Below are positions 59,416 through 64,000 of a stretch of 64,000 nt of DNA, piece by piece. Location: the NCBI GenBank assembly GCA_033439765.1, contig JAULSN010000011.1, positions 992,001 to 1,056,000 on the forward strand. The letters are read 5' to 3'. Within the stretch, counting starts at the first letter, position 1, and every line of letters begins with the position of its first letter. Source of the DNA: Lasiosphaeria ovina. Taxonomy: Eukaryota > Ascomycota > Sordariomycetes > Sordariales > Lasiosphaeriaceae. The notes beneath the pieces were generated by a model. The model ran no database searches, was not told where the DNA came from, and was given only the letters and a program-made list of their open reading frames with translations. Both the position numbers and the translations under genes were made by a program.

Positions 59416-61927
59416 TTCCAGTGCCGATTGCCGAAGAGGAACGGGGGATAAAGGAGGCCGGTGTGGTAGCCGAGGCGAAGCAGTGAGATGTTGGCACCGC
59501 CAAGTGTGTGTGCCCTGCAGTCAAAAGTTGGAGAAGTCGGCTGGGTATTGCGGGATGCAGCCCGCAGAAATAGGGACGGGCCAGGAGGGTGCCTTTTATG
59601 CTCGGGCGTTGCCTCTTCGGGGAGCGAGGAACCGAGCTGCAGGAGTGTGTTCCGGGTACCCCACTGCAGGTCCGCCCGATTCCCAACAAGTCCGGTAGGT
59701 GGTGTCTCAGATTGGAGCTATATCAGCAAACGGGTGGGAAGCCCACCACGTTGCACGAGCACAGACAACATCAAGACAAGCTCACGCTACCTGGCGGCCG
59801 GGCAGTGTGGTACAGCCCAGCGTGCTTACTGCTGTGTGTATCCATGATTGTTTGTGCAGTACCCCGTACACAACAGGGAGGCACGTGGGTTGGCCACCCG
59901 TGCCGATCAGCCATGTCTAAGTTCTGCAGCTCGTGGTGGGCTTAGTTTTGTGTCTGGGTTTGCTCGTGTGCACCGTTGCACCTGCTCGCATGTTGATGGC
60001 GCCATTGGATAGGTAATACGCCATGGCAGCTTGGCCCTCGAGGTTCAACAACGAGTGGACAGTACGGCCGCAAAGTCCGTGACTGCACCAGAAGATGCGT
60101 AACTCGAGCACCACAACATGGACAAGCGGTCAGTGGTCTTTAATTAATACTGCACAACTGGGTGAACAACTGGGTGGAAATAAAATAAGAACAAATAAAT
60201 CAAACTGCATTTCGTGCCCGCGACTCCAGGCCATAGCCACGGCACACACACGGTTACAACCGTAAAAGCCGAAATCGCTGAATGATCCTACAACAAGCTG
60301 TAGCCATTTGACCCAATGGCACCCCCTTGGACCACATCAGACTCTCTTCACCGGGTGCAAAGGGCTCTTGCCCTTCTGGTTGCCCTTCTGCCTCGCTCTC
60401 CCATCCTACGACGTCGCTATGCAACAGATAGAAGAACCTGCGGCGAAAAGAGTTAGACTCAGCAAGACAAGTTCCAACATTCCAGTGGGCAAAATAACCA
60501 TTTACAATTACCTTGGAAAGACTTTACTCGAGGTATTCTTAAAAGCCCTTCAACTACGCAAGCCGAGGGTGACGACGGGCACGATGACCTACCTGTCAAG
60601 GTCCGAAGAGCTGAGCGGAAAGAGGACGTCGAGGCGCACGTCGAGGCCCTAAAGAGCGGCGAGACCGCGGTCGACGACGAAACTGAGTTCGCACATGACA
60701 ATCTGCGTAAATCCATCTGCGTAGAACCCAAGCCAAGCCTGCCGTCCTTTGATTCAATGTTTACGCTGCATGTCGAGGCTGGGAATGCGGGATGGATGTC
60801 GGTGATGCACGGCTATGTCGCTTCTCTGCTCATGATGAATTAGCTGTCTCGTTAACAACAACGTTGGTTTGAGGTTTCTATAGCCGTTGCTCATATTATG
60901 CCGGATGGGCTCCGCGACACCGATGATAATGGAGACGACAGCCGCGTGGACAATCGCGACCCGCAGCCTCTGGACAAGCTGGCCATGGCCATTGTCATCA
61001 CCCTTGCCGCCGAGGCCCGCGCTTCCAAGGTTGGAAAGAAACTCTGTAAACGAGCCGCTGGCTATGAGATAGCAGCCCGTCACGACAAAATACGGCCACC
61101 AGATGGAACCAGTCTCAAGCCCCTCTCTGCCGACAGGTTTCGAGGAAATAGTGAGAGCCTATGCGGAGAAAAAATATCGAGGAGGTGACGAAACACCCCA
61201 GAACGAACGGGGACGAGAGGTGGTGCCATCCAAACGTCGAGAGAATCGCGTGGGCCGACGCAGGCTGCAACTGCGAGCGCGTAGCAGAGCGCACAATGCT
61301 TCGCGGAAGGTAGTGCAGCGGGTTCAGGTTCAGGTTCAGGTGTGAGGCGATGTGGTGTCCAACGTCGGCGGGCATCTTGGCGAATGTCCTCCATTTGAGA
61401 CAAGACATCTTCAAGTATTTTGGCTTTTGCTGTTATCTTTATCTGCAATGATTGAAATTAAGGTGCGTTGGCTGGGTGTCCATCGAAGTTTACCTAATTT
61501 CTTCCCTTTGTTCTTTCGAGCATTGTCTTCTCCAGGTGCAATACTTACAGTACTGAAACGATTATTGGCACTGTGTTTGGGAAGAACACCCGACTTGAGT
61601 CTGTAACGGAGGTTCCAATAGCTGCCCTCCCTTAGAGAAACTTCTTGGGCAAAGCTTAAGGCAATGAGGCCTTCCACAGCTTGCAAAGTCCGTACCACAA
61701 TAAATATTCAGAGATTGGACTGCACGGAATACAGAAAGGATGAAATTGGGAAACTTACTTATTTTGGGTATGACGTCACAGGTGACCACAGCTGGCCGAC
61801 ACCTGCTGACGGGGGAGACTTGGAGCGTCATTTCTGACACGGACTCTCATGTTGGTTGTTGCCTGATCGCAACAAACAACCGTCTTCAAATTGCATCACG
61901 GCTGCCACCGCAGCAAAACAGCCAACC
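59416..61927. other. Long spacer with weak coding traces
   Basis: No gene is supported with confidence. A frame from ATG 60418 (MQQIEEPAAKRVRLSKTSS) runs about 78 codons and may continue in another frame through an acidic stretch (about 60570-60840, ending near TAG 60841). A second frame at 60898-61188 (MPDGLRDTDDNGDDSRVDN) follows. Together they might be a small disrupted gene of unknown family. The rest, including the promoter of the metallo-beta-lactamase gene, shows no feature. The words GGTTCA are repeated in tandem near 61319-61337. Confidence 0.35.
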
Positions 61928-63625
61928 ATGAGCGCGCCACACGATGGAGGGCGGCTTGTCGTGAGAATAGTCGATCGAGGCGGCAGTTTGGACCCAGAAT
62001 CGGAGCCCCCGGCACATCACGTCGTCTCGCCCGCTCCTGCTACTCCTGCTGCTCCAACGCGTGCAGCCTCGGGCTGGTCGTCATATATGCCGCAATGGCG
62101 CGCCTCGCCCCAAAGAAGCCGATCGTTTGCGAAACAGAATAAACCTCTGACCTTTCGCAACCCGTGGCCGAGCTGGCGCAAACCGGGCCTCGCCGAAGTC
62201 GCGGGCAATCTGGAATGGGGAGCTGATCTCGACCCCTGCATCAACCTGGCCGCCTCGCGCCTGTCCACTGTCGCGGCCCCGCCAAACCCGCCCGAACAGA
62301 GCAGGCGCCCGACCTTTGGCGACATCAAGGACTGGCCCAATTCCACGGGCGCAAAGGCCGCGCGCCTGCTCGCCGTTCAAGAACCAGACCTTTCCTTCCC
62401 TCAGCCATCGGGTGCCCCCGGGCAAGCCAAAGCCAAGGTCACCTGGCTGGGCCACGCCACCATTCTCCTGCAGCTGCCTGCGCTGCCCGGCAGCGCCCCC
62501 GGGAGCCGGCCGCTGCGGTGTCTGTTTGACCCCATGTTCTCGATGCGGTGCTCGCCGAGCCAGAGCGTCGGGCCCATCCGCTCGTACCCGCCCCCGTGCG
62601 CCGTCGAGGCCCTGCCGCCCATCGACGCCGTCTTCATCAGCCACAACCACTACGACCACCTCGACCTCGACACCATCCTGGCCGTCTGGAAGCACAGCCG
62701 CGACGTCGTGCGCTTCTTTGTGCCCCTCGGCAACCGCCAGTGGTTCCTCGACAGCGGCGTCGACCCCGACCGCGTCTTCGAGCTCGACTGGTGGGACGGC
62801 GCCGAGCTGACATCTTCTTCCGCTGCTGGCACCACCACAGAGGCAGGCGGAGCCACCCCCCTCAAGATCTGGTGCACGCCCGCCCAGCACAGCAGCGGGC
62901 GCGTCGGTTTCGAAGTCGACTCGGCGCTGTGGGCGAGCTGGACGCTCGAGTATCCCCGGTCCGCCGACCCTAACGCACCAAACCCACCATGCCGCATCTT
63001 CTTCGCCGGCGACACGGGGTACCAGTTCCACCCGTCGGCGGCGTGGCCTCCCAAGCCGGGCCAGGAGCAAGATATTGAGGAGGACGACACCCAGTTCCCC
63101 GCCTGCCCGGCCTTTGCCGACATCCGAGCGCGGCTCGGCCCGCCGCAGCTGCTGCTGCTGCCCATCGCGCTCGGCGCCACGTACGCCTACATGCGCAGCA
63201 TGTTCCTGCCCTTCCCCCAGTGGATCAACCCGTTCCCGCGCCACAGCGAGGGCCTCATGGCCGCCACCCACATGCCGCCTTGGGACGCCGTGCGCGTCAT
63301 GAGGCTCATGGCCAGCGCTTCCAAGGACGACGCAGAGGCTACCGGCGCCAAGACAAACCCGCCGCAGGCTCCCGAGAATAAGCCCTCCGCCGTGGCCGTC
63401 GCCATGCATTGGGGGACATTTGCCACGGACCCGGCCGAGATCCTCAAGACGCTCGGCCAGCTCGAGTACGCGTGCCAGCGCCAGGGCGTGCGCTTTGCGC
63501 GGTCCTTAGGCGAGAAGGCTGGTGGGGACGGGGTGGAACTGGAAGAGAAGTCTGAGGGTGATGGGACAGGCTTGTGTTTTCTAGCGCTGAACCAGGGGCA
63601 GAGTGTCGACGTTGATATTGCGTGA
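61928..63625 (+). CDS. Metallo-beta-lactamase fold phospholipase (NAPE-PLD-like)
   Basis: A single exon of 565 residues starts at ATG 61928 (ACCATGAGC); the open frame extends upstream but reads like leader. The enzyme core has VTWLGHATILLQL, the zinc motif HNHYDH at residues 239-244 (HxHxDH), DVVRFFVPLGN, TPAQHSSGR, FAGDTGY and MHWGTF near the end, in the order known from NAPE-PLD and yeast Fmp30-type enzymes. These hydrolyse N-acyl-phosphatidylethanolamines in animals; in fungi the mitochondrial Fmp30 is linked to cardiolipin homeostasis. A Pro/Ser-rich N-terminal region of about 100 residues precedes it and could include a targeting sequence. Gln/Glu-rich and Pro/Lys-rich insertions near residues 380 and 475 enlarge the protein. 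Confidence 0.88.
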   Translation: MSAPHDGGRLVVRIVDRGGSLDPESEPPAHHVVSPAPATPAAPTRAASGWSSYMPQWRASPQRSRSFAKQNKPLTFRNPWPSWRKPGLAEVAGNLEWGADLDPCINLAASRLSTVAAPPNPPEQSRRPTFGDIKDWPNSTGAKAARLLAVQEPDLSFPQPSGAPGQAKAKVTWLGHATILLQLPALPGSAPGSRPLRCLFDPMFSMRCSPSQSVGPIRSYPPPCAVEALPPIDAVFISHNHYDHLDLDTILAVWKHSRDVVRFFVPLGNRQWFLDSGVDPDRVFELDWWDGAELTSSSAAGTTTEAGGATPLKIWCTPAQHSSGRVGFEVDSALWASWTLEYPRSADPNAPNPPCRIFFAGDTGYQFHPSAAWPPKPGQEQDIEEDDTQFPACPAFADIRARLGPPQLLLLPIALGATYAYMRSMFLPFPQWINPFPRHSEGLMAATHMPPWDAVRVMRLMASASKDDAEATGAKTNPPQAPENKPSAVAVAMHWGTFATDPAEILKTLGQLEYACQRQGVRFARSLGEKAGGDGVELEEKSEGDGTGLCFLALNQGQSVDVDIA

Positions 63626-64000
63626 GGGATGCGGAGGTTGGTGCGGGTGCATACTATGGGATACACGGATACAAGTTTTGCAAGGGTTTTCTGTCGCTTT
63701 GGAGCTTAGCATCCTGTTGGTTTCATTATGGATATCTATCTTTACATGCCTCCCGCAAGGTGTCACGCTAGTGATGAGGCATAGTGACCTTCATCCGTTG
63801 ATTCTACTCACCGGGAACGGATCACTTGTCTACCGAGGTCGACGATATGCCTTATCTTGAATCATTAGCGATCGATGTTTCTTTTCTACACCTGCTCCCG
63901 GACATTTAGAGCAGCCCGCAAAATATAGAAGGCCTTATTTCATTACGCCTGCCTTAAACTTTTCTCTCCGAGGGATGGATATAGGTCTTGGGGCCCTCAT
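63626..64000. other. Right-edge flank
   Basis: This is the 3' flank of the metallo-beta-lactamase gene and the window edge. No feature is seen. Confidence 0.4.

Noticed and set aside
62081..63409. Minus-strand frame of 442 codons
   Set aside because: It is the antisense shadow of the GC-rich metallo-beta-lactamase gene, whose motifs are clear on the plus strand.
1..64000. Secondary-metabolite cluster around the PSD-like gene or the cupin
   Set aside because: No synthase, P450, methyltransferase or cluster regulator is seen near either gene; the neighbours are unrelated genes or relics.

Overview
The window looks like nuclear DNA of a filamentous ascomycete (Pezizomycotina, probably a sordariomycete). 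The genes have short introns of about 40-90 bp with GTAAG/GTGAG-type donors and CTAAC/CTGAC branch points. The gene families are typical of these fungi: a FunK1 kinase, NACHT/STAND proteins and secreted CBM18 and GPI-anchored proteins. A block from about 20.2 to 26.7 kb is depleted in CA/TG and enriched in TA while keeping CG, the mark of repeat-induced point mutation (RIP). All exon structures were worked out by hand and no search was run.

Left part (1-17.2 kb): an intact phosphatidylserine-decarboxylase-like gene (1.5-2.9 kb) is followed by a decayed stretch holding a fold-back element, a NACHT relic (6.4-6.8 kb), a nearly full-length FunK1 kinase broken by three in-frame stops (8.0-9.7 kb), an intact gene of unknown function (10.1-10.9 kb) and a second, longer NACHT relic (11.8-13.25 kb). 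A five-exon class 3 lipase and a secreted chitin-binding (CBM18) protein with a long Thr-rich tail close this part.

Middle (17.2-31 kb): mostly non-coding. It holds an autonomous Helitron whose Rep-helicase frame is still collinear over more than 4 kb but is filled with substitutions. Both HUH histidines have become tyrosines. To its right is an orphan gene carrying 33 His-Gln dipeptides encoded by a hexanucleotide repeat, then an intron-containing tRNA-Phe.

Right part (31-64 kb): mostly ordinary genes. In order: a SNF2/RING helicase (ULS1/RAD5-like), an NLR-like protein (N-terminal domain, four 42-residue repeats, NACHT, C2H2 fingers), a membrane protein with apparent lesions, a small cysteine-containing secreted protein, a threonine-type asparaginase, Tim17, a Dug2-like WD40-M20 peptidase, an alpha/beta hydrolase, a GPI-anchored secreted protein, a cupin and an NAPE-PLD-like metallo-beta-lactamase. 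I see no biosynthetic cluster or operon logic; neighbouring genes look functionally independent. The strongest candidates for new biology are the repeat-bearing NLR-like gene, set against two dead NACHT genes in the same window, and the record of RIP on the Helitron.
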